DNA from: JBLIKP01 sp047635375 | GTDB taxonomy: Bacteria > Bacteroidota > Bacteroidia > Sphingobacteriales > Sphingobacteriaceae | Length of the DNA stretch: 64,000 nt | Assembly (NCBI GenBank): GCA_047635375.1 | Contig: JBLIKP010000002.1 | Coordinates: 21,103-85,102 of the forward strand | Direction of reading: 5' to 3' | Part shown: piece by piece, positions 17,377 through 25,299 of the stretch | Layout of the letters: the number at the start of each line of letters is the position of its first letter | Numbering within the stretch: the first letter of the stretch is position 1 | Notes under the pieces: model-generated | Databases searched by the model: none | What the model saw: only the letters and a program-made list of their open reading frames with translations | What the model was told of the DNA's origin: nothing | Program-made: the position numbers and the translations under genes

Positions 17377-19254
17377 ATGTCAAAGACCGATTCATTACCA
17401 GATCAACACACCATCACACGTGAACCTTTTCCAGCATCGAAAAAGGTTTTTGTAGAAGGAAAAATTCATCCGATTAAAGTGGCTATGAGAGAAGTAGCCG
17501 TAGAAGATAGTCCAGGGACTTTTTCTTTAGAAGGAGATGGCGAAGGAACCCCAAATCAGCCGGTAACCATTTACGATACAAGTGGACCTTATACCGATCC
17601 CAATGCGGATATTGATTTGAAAAAAGGTTTGGACCGTCTTCGCCAAGATTGGATTGTTGGCCGTGGTGATGTGGAAGAATTGAACGAAATCACATCTGAG
17701 TTCGGAAAAGAAAGGCTTTATAATGCTGACCTTGATCATTTACGATTTGAGTACTTAAAGAAACCGCTTCGTGCTAAGGAGGGGCAAAATGTAACGCAAA
17801 TGCATTACGCCCGAAAGGGAATTATTACTCCTGAAATGGAATACATCGCCATTCGTGAAAATCAACGAATCGAGCAGACTGAAAGTATTTCAAAACAACA
17901 TCCGGGGGAAAGCTTTGGAGCAAAAACACCAAAGAACTTAATTACTGCTGAGTTTGTACGTGACGAGGTAGCATCGGGAAGAGCAATCATCCCTTCAAAC
18001 ATTAATCACCCAGAAAGTGAGCCGATGATTATCGGACGTAATTTCTTAGTGAAAATCAACGCTAACATTGGAAATTCGGCGGTTTCTTCAAGCATTGAAG
18101 AGGAAGTAGAAAAAGCTGTTTGGGCTTGCCGTTGGGGCGCTGATAATATCATGGATCTTTCAACTGGAAAGAACATTCATGAAACAAGAGAATGGATTTT
18201 AAGAAATTCACCAGTTCCAATCGGAACAGTGCCTATCTACCAAGCATTAGAGAAAGTTAACGGTAAAGCCGAAGACTTAACCTGGGAGATTTTCAAGGAT
18301 ACGTTAATCGAGCAAGCTGAGCAAGGGGTAGATTACTTCACAATTCACGCAGGGGTTCTTTTAAGATACGTTCCTATGACCGCAAACAGGGTTACAGGTA
18401 TTGTTTCTCGTGGTGGATCTATCATGGCTAAATGGTGTCTTTCGCACCATAAGGAGAGTTTCCTTTATACCCATTTCGAAGAGATTTGTGAGATAATGAA
18501 AGCTTACGACGTAGCATTTAGTTTAGGAGACGGTCTTCGTCCGGGTTCTATTGCCGATGCTAACGATGAAGCACAGTTTGCCGAATTAGAAACTTTAGGT
18601 GAATTAACTAAGATTGCTTGGAAACATGACGTTCAAGTGATGATTGAAGGTCCGGGTCACGTGCCAATGCACATGATTAAGGAAAATATGGAGAAGCAAT
18701 TGGAAATGTGCGACGAAGCACCTTTTTACACGCTTGGACCACTAACTACGGATATCGCACCAGGTTACGACCATATTACTTCAGGAATTGGAGCAGCGAT
18801 GATTGGTTGGTTTGGATGTGCTATGCTTTGTTATGTTACACCTAAGGAACACTTAGGATTGCCTAATAAAAAAGACGTAAAAGATGGAGTTATTACCTAT
18901 AAAATAGCCGCTCACGCAGCAGATTTAGCAAAGGGTCATCCTGGCGCTCAACATAGGGATGATGCTTTAAGCAAGGCACGATTTGAATTCCGTTGGAATG
19001 ATCAGTTTAACCTTTCTTTAGACCCAGATACTGCACGTGAATTTCATGATGAGACATTACCTAGCGATAATGCAAAGGTTGCTCATTTTTGTTCAATGTG
19101 CGGACCCCATTTCTGCTCAATGAAAATTACACAAGATGTAAGAGAGTATGCTAGGGAAAAAGGCTTGAAAGAGCAGGAAGCATTAGAAAAAGGGATGAAA
19201 GAAAAGGCTCAAGAATTTGGGGAAAAAGGTGGCGAAGTTTATGTGAAAGCCTAA
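17377..19254 (+). CDS. thiC: Phosphomethylpyrimidine synthase ThiC
   Basis: A 625-residue non-canonical radical-SAM enzyme that rearranges aminoimidazole ribotide to HMP phosphate. The cluster-binding C-terminal motif CSMCGPHFC (CxxCxxxxC, near residue 570) is intact. Other conserved stretches include CRWGADNIMDLSTG, the ITSGIGAAMIGWFG region and VMIEGPGHVPMH. An N-terminal extension of about 100 residues resembles that of many bacterial ThiC. It lies second in the riboswitch-controlled operon, ending 1 nt before the next start. Confidence 0.97.
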   Translation: MSKTDSLPDQHTITREPFPASKKVFVEGKIHPIKVAMREVAVEDSPGTFSLEGDGEGTPNQPVTIYDTSGPYTDPNADIDLKKGLDRLRQDWIVGRGDVEELNEITSEFGKERLYNADLDHLRFEYLKKPLRAKEGQNVTQMHYARKGIITPEMEYIAIRENQRIEQTESISKQHPGESFGAKTPKNLITAEFVRDEVASGRAIIPSNINHPESEPMIIGRNFLVKINANIGNSAVSSSIEEEVEKAVWACRWGADNIMDLSTGKNIHETREWILRNSPVPIGTVPIYQALEKVNGKAEDLTWEIFKDTLIEQAEQGVDYFTIHAGVLLRYVPMTANRVTGIVSRGGSIMAKWCLSHHKESFLYTHFEEICEIMKAYDVAFSLGDGLRPGSIADANDEAQFAELETLGELTKIAWKHDVQVMIEGPGHVPMHMIKENMEKQLEMCDEAPFYTLGPLTTDIAPGYDHITSGIGAAMIGWFGCAMLCYVTPKEHLGLPNKKDVKDGVITYKIAAHAADLAKGHPGAQHRDDALSKARFEFRWNDQFNLSLDPDTAREFHDETLPSDNAKVAHFCSMCGPHFCSMKITQDVREYAREKGLKEQEALEKGMKEKAQEFGEKGGEVYVKA

Positions 19255-19255
19255 T

Positions 19256-19807
19256 ATGATAGTTTTTTCCTCACCAGTATTATTTCCCGGCGAAGCTTCG
19301 ATTGTGAATTCACTTTTTGAGGCAGGAATGGAAATATTTCATCTTCGTAAAAAGGATTCTAGTGAGGAAGAACTTTCTGATTTTTTGAATCAAATCAATC
19401 CTGAAAATTGGTCAAAAATAGTGATTCATGGTCCCCAAAAAGGATTGACGACTAATTTTTCGGAATGTAAATACCACTCCTTAATTTCTAAAAGTGTTCA
19501 TTCACCTCAAGAATTAGAAAGAGAGTTTGGAGCGATTGATTACGTTTTTTTAAGCCCAGTTTACGAGAGTATAAGTAAATTAGGGTATAAACGGAATTGG
19601 AAGGTTGAAGACTTGAAAAGGGTTTTGCCCAATTTTAGAAAGTTGAATCCTAAAGCTAAATTAATCGCATTAGGAGGAGTGAATTCTGAAAATGCTTTTC
19701 AAACTCTAGATTTTGGATTTGATGATATAGCTCTTTTGGGTGCGCTGTGGGAAAACCCTTCAATGGCCTTAGATAGTTTTTTGAAAATAAAAAAGATGTA
19801 TGTCTAA
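19256..19807 (+). CDS. TenI/ThiE-like TIM-barrel protein
   Basis: A 183-residue paralog of thiamin phosphate synthase. It keeps the fold signatures (an SVHSPQELE helix start, DYVFLSPVYESISKLGY, LIALGGV) but lacks the ThiE pyrophosphate motif GxHLGxxD and GSKT seen in the true ThiE two genes downstream. The SVHS..E and SPV..SISK.GY pattern is more like TenI, a thiazole tautomerase, so aromatisation of the ThiG product is the likely job. That is inferred. Its 3' end overlaps thiD by 8 nt. Confidence 0.8.
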   Translation: MIVFSSPVLFPGEASIVNSLFEAGMEIFHLRKKDSSEEELSDFLNQINPENWSKIVIHGPQKGLTTNFSECKYHSLISKSVHSPQELEREFGAIDYVFLSPVYESISKLGYKRNWKVEDLKRVLPNFRKLNPKAKLIALGGVNSENAFQTLDFGFDDIALLGALWENPSMALDSFLKIKKMYV

Positions 19808-20528
19808 TAAACCTTATGTGCTTAGTTTAGCGGGTTTTGACCCGTCAGCTGGAGCTGGGGTTTTAGCAGATATAAAAACATTTGAATTGTTAAATTGTAA
19901 TGGCCTTGGTGTTATTACTTGCAATACAATTCAAAATGAATCTGAATTTATTGGGCTAATTGCAGTCGATGAAAATTTAATCACAAAACAGCTTGAAATA
20001 CTTTTTGAAAGGTATCTTGTTAAAGTGGTTAAAATTGGAATGGTAGCATCTTTTCAACAACTGAAATTTTTAACTAATTTACTTCGTTCTTTAAATAATG
20101 ATATTAAAATAATTTGGGATCCAATCCTTGAAACCTCCTCGGGATATAAAATCCATGAGGACATCAAAGGAATGGATATACAAGATGTTTTTGAAAAATT
20201 ATATTTGATCACCCCTAATCCTAAGGAGGAGAACATGCTTTGTGTGGCCAAAGCAGTTAAGCCTTTTGGAATAAATGTGTTGCTTAAGTCCGTAAAGCAA
20301 TCTAACGAAGGGGTTACAGATAAATTAATAACAAACCAAAGTGAGTTGGATTTTGTCCATACAGCAGGAGGAACTGACAGACATGGTACAGGATGCTTTT
20401 TTTCCTCAGCAATAGCAGCCTTATTAGCAAGCGGACAAAGTTTAGAATTGGCGTGTAAAATGGCCGGAAGAATGATGACTCATTATAGAATTAGTGCCTG
20501 GGATTTCGATCCCAAAACGATTAACTAA
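19800..20528 (+). CDS. thiD: Hydroxymethylpyrimidine (phosphate) kinase ThiD
   Basis: A 242-residue ribokinase-fold protein. The N-terminal substrate loop reads LSLAGFDPSAGAGVLADIKTF and the anion-hole motif GTGCFFSSA is near residue 199. It phosphorylates HMP-P from ThiC to HMP-PP, the pyrimidine substrate of ThiE. The middle of the protein is rather divergent, so dual activity on free HMP is unproven. The start overlaps the TenI-like gene, and thiE follows after 5 nt. Confidence 0.9.
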   Translation: MSNKPYVLSLAGFDPSAGAGVLADIKTFELLNCNGLGVITCNTIQNESEFIGLIAVDENLITKQLEILFERYLVKVVKIGMVASFQQLKFLTNLLRSLNNDIKIIWDPILETSSGYKIHEDIKGMDIQDVFEKLYLITPNPKEENMLCVAKAVKPFGINVLLKSVKQSNEGVTDKLITNQSELDFVHTAGGTDRHGTGCFFSSAIAALLASGQSLELACKMAGRMMTHYRISAWDFDPKTIN

Positions 20529-20533
20529 AAACT

Positions 20534-21199
20534 ATGAAAAAGATAATTAACCCATTTCAATTTGTTACTCCGTCCGGTATTGAAAACGATCCTATTAAAT
20601 TAATCAAGGAGGCTATTTCGGCGGGAATCACATGGATTCAACTAAGATTAAAGGATGTTACTTATGAAGAATGGCTGGAAATTGGAAAGGAAGCAAGGGA
20701 TCTTACTTTGGCTCATGGAGTAACCCTGATTATTAATGATAATGTAGGAATAGCCAAAGAAATTGGAGCGGATGGTGTTCACTTAGGAAAGGAAGATATG
20801 CCACCTTCAAAGGCTAGAGTTATTCTTGGTGATTTAGCGATAATTGGCGGAACGGCAAATACATTTGACGATGTGGTTAAATTATATAAAAGCGGAATCG
20901 ATTATATTGGACTTGGTCCCTTTAGGTTTACGGGTTCAAAAACAAACCTAAGCCCAATTTTAGGGTTAGAAGGTTATAAAGACATATTTAAACATATGGC
21001 TCTTCACGAATTGTCCCTTCCGGTGGTTGCCATTGGTGGCGTTATTTCCGAGGATGTTCAATATTTATTGGATACTGGCTGCTATGGCATTGCAGTTACC
21101 GGTGCAATGGTAAAAGATGGGGCAGTTGGTAAAAACTATCAACAGTTTGCACCATTTTTTCAAAAAAATGTTTCAAATAAAAATTCTAAATCAATTTAG
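20534..21199 (+). CDS. thiE: Thiamine phosphate synthase ThiE
   Basis: A 221-residue TIM barrel with the functional ThiE motifs: LIINDN, DGVHLGKEDMPPSKAR, DYIGLGPFRFTGSKTN and VVAIGGV. It joins HMP-PP and thiazole phosphate to give thiamin phosphate. It carries the GxHLGxxD and GSKT motifs absent from the TenI-like protein at 19256, so this is the likely active synthase. It is placed between thiD (5 nt) and thiG (3 nt). Confidence 0.94.
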   Translation: MKKIINPFQFVTPSGIENDPIKLIKEAISAGITWIQLRLKDVTYEEWLEIGKEARDLTLAHGVTLIINDNVGIAKEIGADGVHLGKEDMPPSKARVILGDLAIIGGTANTFDDVVKLYKSGIDYIGLGPFRFTGSKTNLSPILGLEGYKDIFKHMALHELSLPVVAIGGVISEDVQYLLDTGCYGIAVTGAMVKDGAVGKNYQQFAPFFQKNVSNKNSKSI

Positions 21200-21202
21200 A
21201 AA

Positions 21203-21976
21203 ATGCAGGATTACCTGAATATAGGGGATAAGATTTTCAAATCGAGGTTGTTTACGGGAACAGGAAAATTTTCTTCTCCCAAACTTATGCAAGAAGCATT
21301 ATTGGCATCTGGCTCTGAGTTAGTAACAATGGCGTTAAAGCGTGTAGATTTGGAAAATAAGGAAGAGAACATGGTTTCTTACCTTGATTACCCTCAATTT
21401 AATTTATTACCAAATACTAGCGGTGTTCGCACCGCAAAGGAAGCTATTTTTGCGGCTCAATTAGCCCGGGAAGCTTTGGGTACAAATTGGCTAAAGTTGG
21501 AAATCCATCCCGATCCTAAATATTTATTACCTGATCCTATTGAGACTTTGGCTGCCGCTGAAGCCTTAGTTAAGGATGGCTTTATTGTTCTGCCATATGT
21601 CCACGCTGACCCTGTTTTATGTAAGCGATTGGAAGATGTAGGTGTTGCTGCGGTGATGCCACTTGGCTCTCCAATTGGTTCAAATAGCGGATTACAAACA
21701 AAAAGCTTTTTAGAGATTATAATCCAGCAAAGTAATGTGCCTGTAATTGTTGACGCGGGAATAGGTGCTCCAAGCCATGCTGCAGAGGCAATGGAAATGG
21801 GAGCAGATGCAGTTCTTGTTAATACAGCAATTGCAGTGGCCGCCGATCCAGTTGCTATGGGCATTGCCTTTAGAATGGCCGTTGAAGCCGGTAGAATGGC
21901 CTTTAACGCAAAACTTGGAATAAAATCCTCATCGGCGAAAGCCAGTAGCCCTTTAACGGCATTTTTAGAAGATTAA
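21203..21976 (+). CDS. thiG: Thiazole synthase ThiG
   Basis: A 257-residue TIM barrel. It condenses deoxyxylulose phosphate, dehydroglycine and ThiS thiocarboxylate into the thiazole. The Schiff-base lysine is likely Lys98 (WLKLE). Other family stretches are FTGTGKF, VMPLGSPIGSNSGL, VIVDAGIGAPSHAAEAMEMG and VLVNTAIAVA. The partner that supplies dehydroglycine is ThiH, encoded 2 nt downstream, rather than ThiO. Confidence 0.97.
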   Translation: MQDYLNIGDKIFKSRLFTGTGKFSSPKLMQEALLASGSELVTMALKRVDLENKEENMVSYLDYPQFNLLPNTSGVRTAKEAIFAAQLAREALGTNWLKLEIHPDPKYLLPDPIETLAAAEALVKDGFIVLPYVHADPVLCKRLEDVGVAAVMPLGSPIGSNSGLQTKSFLEIIIQQSNVPVIVDAGIGAPSHAAEAMEMGADAVLVNTAIAVAADPVAMGIAFRMAVEAGRMAFNAKLGIKSSSAKASSPLTAFLED

Positions 21977-21978
21977 TA

Positions 21979-23088
21979 ATGACCTCCTTTTACGATATTT
22001 TTTCAAATTATAATTGGGATGATTTAAGCGAAAAACTGCAAAAAATCACTCCAAAAGAAGTTGAACGTGCCCTTTTGGCAAATGGGAAAGGCTCGGTTGA
22101 TGATTTTATTGCATTAATAAGTCCCGCTGCAGAGCCATACCTTGAAAAAATGGCGCAGTTAAGCCATAATTTAACTCAAAAACGATTTGGCAATACTATT
22201 CAAATGTATGTACCCATGTACTTGAGTAATGAATGCCAGAATATTTGCACGTATTGCGGATTTAGCCTTGACAATAAAATTCCACGGATTACCCTAAATG
22301 ATGATCAGATTCTAAAAGAGGTAAAAGTGATCAAAGAAATGGGTTATGACCATGTTTTGTTGGTTACCGGAGAGGCAAATAAGACGGTTGGCTTTGAATA
22401 TATTAAGCATGCTATGGAAGTTATTCGCCCACATTTTTCCCACATTTCAATGGAAGTACAACCATTAGATATGGAGGAATACCAAGGTCTTTTATCTGCA
22501 GGATTAAATACGGTTTTGGTTTATCAAGAAACTTATCACGAGGAAACGTATAAAATTCATCACCCAAAGGGTAAAAAATCCAATTTCCAATATAGGCTGG
22601 AGACTCCGGATCGCTTGGGTCAAGCGGGTATTTATAAAATTGGAGTTGGGTCACTTCTTGGGCTAGAAGATTGGAGGGTAGATTCCATTTTTACGGCTTT
22701 ACATCTTGATTATTTGGAGAAAAAGTATTGGAAAACAAAGTACAGTGTTTCATTCCCAAGACTTCGGCCTGCAGAAGGGTTTATTGAGCCAAAGGTGGTT
22801 ATGACCGATAGGAATTTAGTCCAATTAATATGTGCGTATAGGATTTGGAACGGAGAAGTTGAGTTGAGTCTTTCAACTCGTGAAAGCAAGAAATTTAGGG
22901 ATCATATAATTAAGCTTGGAATAACTTCAATTAGTGCCGGTTCACGCACCAATCCTGGAGGTTATGATTCCAACGAATCTTTAGAGCAATTTGAAATTGA
23001 CGACGATAGGTCACCTGCTGAAATAGCGGAAATGCTAAAATCAAATGGCTATGAACCCGTTTGGAAGGATTGGGATAAAGTAATGTAA
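21979..23088 (+). CDS. thiH: 2-iminoacetate synthase ThiH
   Basis: A 369-residue radical-SAM enzyme that cleaves tyrosine to dehydroglycine (2-iminoacetate) and p-cresol. The cluster motif is Cys86, Cys90 and Cys93 (CQNICTYC). The length and conserved VLLVTGEANKTVGF and FPRLRPAEG segments match ThiH. Use of ThiH instead of the oxygen-dependent ThiO means this thiazole route does not need O2. The stop codon shares one base with the thiF start. Confidence 0.96.
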   Translation: MTSFYDIFSNYNWDDLSEKLQKITPKEVERALLANGKGSVDDFIALISPAAEPYLEKMAQLSHNLTQKRFGNTIQMYVPMYLSNECQNICTYCGFSLDNKIPRITLNDDQILKEVKVIKEMGYDHVLLVTGEANKTVGFEYIKHAMEVIRPHFSHISMEVQPLDMEEYQGLLSAGLNTVLVYQETYHEETYKIHHPKGKKSNFQYRLETPDRLGQAGIYKIGVGSLLGLEDWRVDSIFTALHLDYLEKKYWKTKYSVSFPRLRPAEGFIEPKVVMTDRNLVQLICAYRIWNGEVELSLSTRESKKFRDHIIKLGITSISAGSRTNPGGYDSNESLEQFEIDDDRSPAEIAEMLKSNGYEPVWKDWDKVM

Positions 23089-24155
23089 TGCTAAGTAAGG
23101 ACGATTTACAACGTTATCAACGACATATAAAATTAGATCTAATTGGAGTAAGCGGCCAAGAGAAGCTTTTAGCTGCCAAGGTTCTAGTTATTGGTGCCGG
23201 TGGTTTAGGTTCTCCAGTGCTAAGCTATTTAGCCGCTGCTGGAGTTGGAAATATTACTATTGTTGATGGGGATGTGGTCGATTTATCAAACCTACAGCGG
23301 CAAGTAATATTCTCAGAAGCCGACTTGGGAATTAACAAAGCCATTGCTGCTAAGCAGAAATTGGAAAAGCTAAATCCATCCATTAACATTCAAGCCATTG
23401 AAAAGTATTTTTCGATTGAGAATGCACTTGAATTAACCTCCAAAGCCGATGTTGTTATTGACGGCTCCGATAATTTTGAAACCCGTTATTTAGTAAACGA
23501 TTCATGCATTATTGCTAATAAACCCTTCGTTTATGGCTCGATATTTATGTTTGATGGACAAGTTTCTGTATTTAATTTTAAGGGCGGGCCCACATACCGG
23601 TGTCTATTTCCATCACCACCCAAACCAGGGCAAATGCCCTCCTGCGCAGAAATAGGGGTAATGGGGGTTTTGCCTGGCATCATAGGTAGTCTGCAAGCAA
23701 GTGAAGCAATAAAAATAATTTGCGGAATCGGGGAGGTTTTAAGCGGAAAAGCATTTCTTTTTAACGCCCTAAACTTAGATTCAAACCTTATTGAAATCGG
23801 CCTTGAGCCAAAGAACCTGGAAATAACTTCATTAGAAAGCCATTCGATTTCATGCAAATTTAACGAAGAAATTAAACAGGTTTCGCCCAAGGAGTTTTAT
23901 TCAATTAACGCTGAAGAATGGCAAGTAATTGATGTAAGGCAACCGGATGAATATTACATGAGAAATATTGGTGGAAAGAATATTCCGCTAAGCGAAATTG
24001 AAAATCGTTTGGATGAATTTCATGCTGATAAAAATATTCTTATCCATTGTCAAAGCGGACGAAGAAGTGATAAAGCAATTCGAATTCTAAAGGATAAAAT
24101 GCCTGATTTAAAGGTTTTTAACCTCCAAGGTGGGATAGAGGCCATTAAAAAGTAA
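23088..24155 (+). CDS. thiF: ThiF/MoeB-type adenylyltransferase with C-terminal rhodanese domain
   Basis: A 355-residue E1-like enzyme. The ATP-binding Rossmann motif GAGGLGSP is at 36-43, followed by the DGDVVDLSNLQRQ loop. A rhodanese domain occupies about 255-355 with the active-site loop HCQSGRRS. It adenylates the ThiS C-terminus, and the rhodanese cysteine may deliver sulfur; the same protein could serve molybdopterin synthesis. The paired CxxC zinc sites found in many MoeB/ThiF proteins are not visible. It is the last gene of the thiamin operon. Confidence 0.92.
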   Translation: MLSKDDLQRYQRHIKLDLIGVSGQEKLLAAKVLVIGAGGLGSPVLSYLAAAGVGNITIVDGDVVDLSNLQRQVIFSEADLGINKAIAAKQKLEKLNPSINIQAIEKYFSIENALELTSKADVVIDGSDNFETRYLVNDSCIIANKPFVYGSIFMFDGQVSVFNFKGGPTYRCLFPSPPKPGQMPSCAEIGVMGVLPGIIGSLQASEAIKIICGIGEVLSGKAFLFNALNLDSNLIEIGLEPKNLEITSLESHSISCKFNEEIKQVSPKEFYSINAEEWQVIDVRQPDEYYMRNIGGKNIPLSEIENRLDEFHADKNILIHCQSGRRSDKAIRILKDKMPDLKVFNLQGGIEAIKK

Positions 24156-24160
24156 TCAGG

Positions 24161-24295
24161 TTACTTCCTCCGCCTACTGAAAATAAACCCTAAGGCTGTT
24201 CCTAATGCAATTCCATAAAGTGTATTGTCCATAGATGCACCGATAGCGGCACCGATTGTAATTCCCATCACAATAATTAACCGAGGTTTGTTCAT
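24161..24295 (-). CDS. Small glycine-rich membrane protein (44 aa)
   Basis: ATG at 24293-24295 opens a frame ending at TAA at 24161-24163. The product is mostly one or two hydrophobic stretches with regularly spaced glycines (VMGITIGAAIGASMD, YGIALGTALGFIF) and a basic tail SRRRK, as in glycine-zipper membrane peptides. It lies convergent to thiF (5 nt between stops) and downstream of the desaturase on the same strand. I do not recognise a family. The codon pattern and hydrophobic periodicity favour a real gene. Confidence 0.5.
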   Translation of the reverse strand: MNKPRLIIVMGITIGAAIGASMDNTLYGIALGTALGFIFSRRRK

Positions 24296-24314
24296 CTGGT
24301 AAAAGTAAGAATAT

Positions 24315-25058
24315 TTAATATTCCCTTTTCGCTATGGGACGAAGCTTAATGATTTTTAGAAAGTGAAGCACTTTAATGGTAATGTAGGTTGGGTCAATCT
24401 CAAACCAACGGTATCCAAAATTAGGGTTAGTTCCTCTTTTATGATGATTGTTGTGGTAGCTTTCGCCCATCATTAGAAAATCGAAAGGAAGGAAGTTTTT
24501 AGAGGTGTCTTTTACCTTAAAGTTGGTGTAACCATACTTGTGGGAAAACCAATTTATTATTGCACCGTGTAGTGGTCCCATTGCAAAATGTAGAGGAAGT
24601 AAAAGGAACATCCACCATTGTGTGGCAAAAGCTATATAAAATGCTATATATGCGGCTATCCATGCTAGCCTGACAAGTTTATGTGAAGCGAATTTCTCAA
24701 ATAAATGCCAATCTGGTAAGTCCTTTAAAAATTTTGGGTCAATGGCGGCTTCTCTTTTAAAAATAGAATGGTAAATCCCTTTTGTACGCCACATCATTGA
24801 GAATATGTTGTCGTCGTATTTTGGAGAGTGTGGGTCATTTTCAGTATCCGCGAAAGCGTGGTGCATGCGGTGCATTGCCCCGTAAGCATATCCCGATAAA
24901 TAAGAAGATCCTTGGAATATCCAGCTTGAAAAATTGAAAATTTTCTCCCACGTTTTGGACATCGTAAACATACGATGAGCGGCATATCTGTGTAAATAAA
25001 AAGTCTGAAAAAAAAGAGACATGTACCAGTGTGCAAGAAAGAAAATAAGAATAATCAT
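24315..25058 (-). CDS. Membrane fatty acid desaturase (acyl-CoA delta-9 type)
   Basis: A 247-residue membrane di-iron desaturase with the three histidine boxes: HRYAAH (23-28), HRMHH (63-67) and a late HNNHH. Two hydrophobic pairs span the membrane. The DTENDPHSP stretch after the second box is typical of the stearoyl-CoA desaturase branch. It introduces a cis double bond into acyl chains to adjust membrane fluidity. It is shorter than eukaryotic enzymes and has no cytochrome b5 domain. A TACTTTTG -7-like element lies at 25115-25122 on its strand. Confidence 0.93.
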   Translation of the reverse strand: MIILIFFLAHWYMSLFFQTFYLHRYAAHRMFTMSKTWEKIFNFSSWIFQGSSYLSGYAYGAMHRMHHAFADTENDPHSPKYDDNIFSMMWRTKGIYHSIFKREAAIDPKFLKDLPDWHLFEKFASHKLVRLAWIAAYIAFYIAFATQWWMFLLLPLHFAMGPLHGAIINWFSHKYGYTNFKVKDTSKNFLPFDFLMMGESYHNNHHKRGTNPNFGYRWFEIDPTYITIKVLHFLKIIKLRPIAKREY

Positions 25059-25114
25059 TAACGGAAATTTATTAAAAAGTAAAAACGTGTTTTACCTCTT
25101 TTTGTTTGATAATG

Positions 25115-25122
25115 CAAAAGTA
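25115..25122 (-). promoter_or_regulatory. Putative -7 element of the desaturase gene (TACTTTTG)
   Basis: TACTTTTG on the minus strand fits TAnnTTTG, 56 nt upstream of the desaturase start. No clear -33 partner is seen. The rest of the 241-nt divergent gap to htpG holds three TGGCA copies (25202, 25234, 25251) of unknown meaning. Confidence 0.4.
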
Positions 25123-25299
25123 CAGACAATAAATTCTTGGTACGATTGTCGAATTACATTTTCACACAATTTTGACAAATTGACGTAACCCAAAAGGGGA
25201 GTGGCACATAAAAACCAGCATTATCTGAAATTATGGCACAAAAAATCCCGTGGCATAGCCTTTGACCGTTACGGGTAGATTAACCAAAAAATAAAAAAC

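Noticed and set aside
25202..25268. Sigma-54 promoter upstream of htpG
   Set aside because: The TGGCA copies are not followed by a GC dinucleotide at the required 10-nt spacing.
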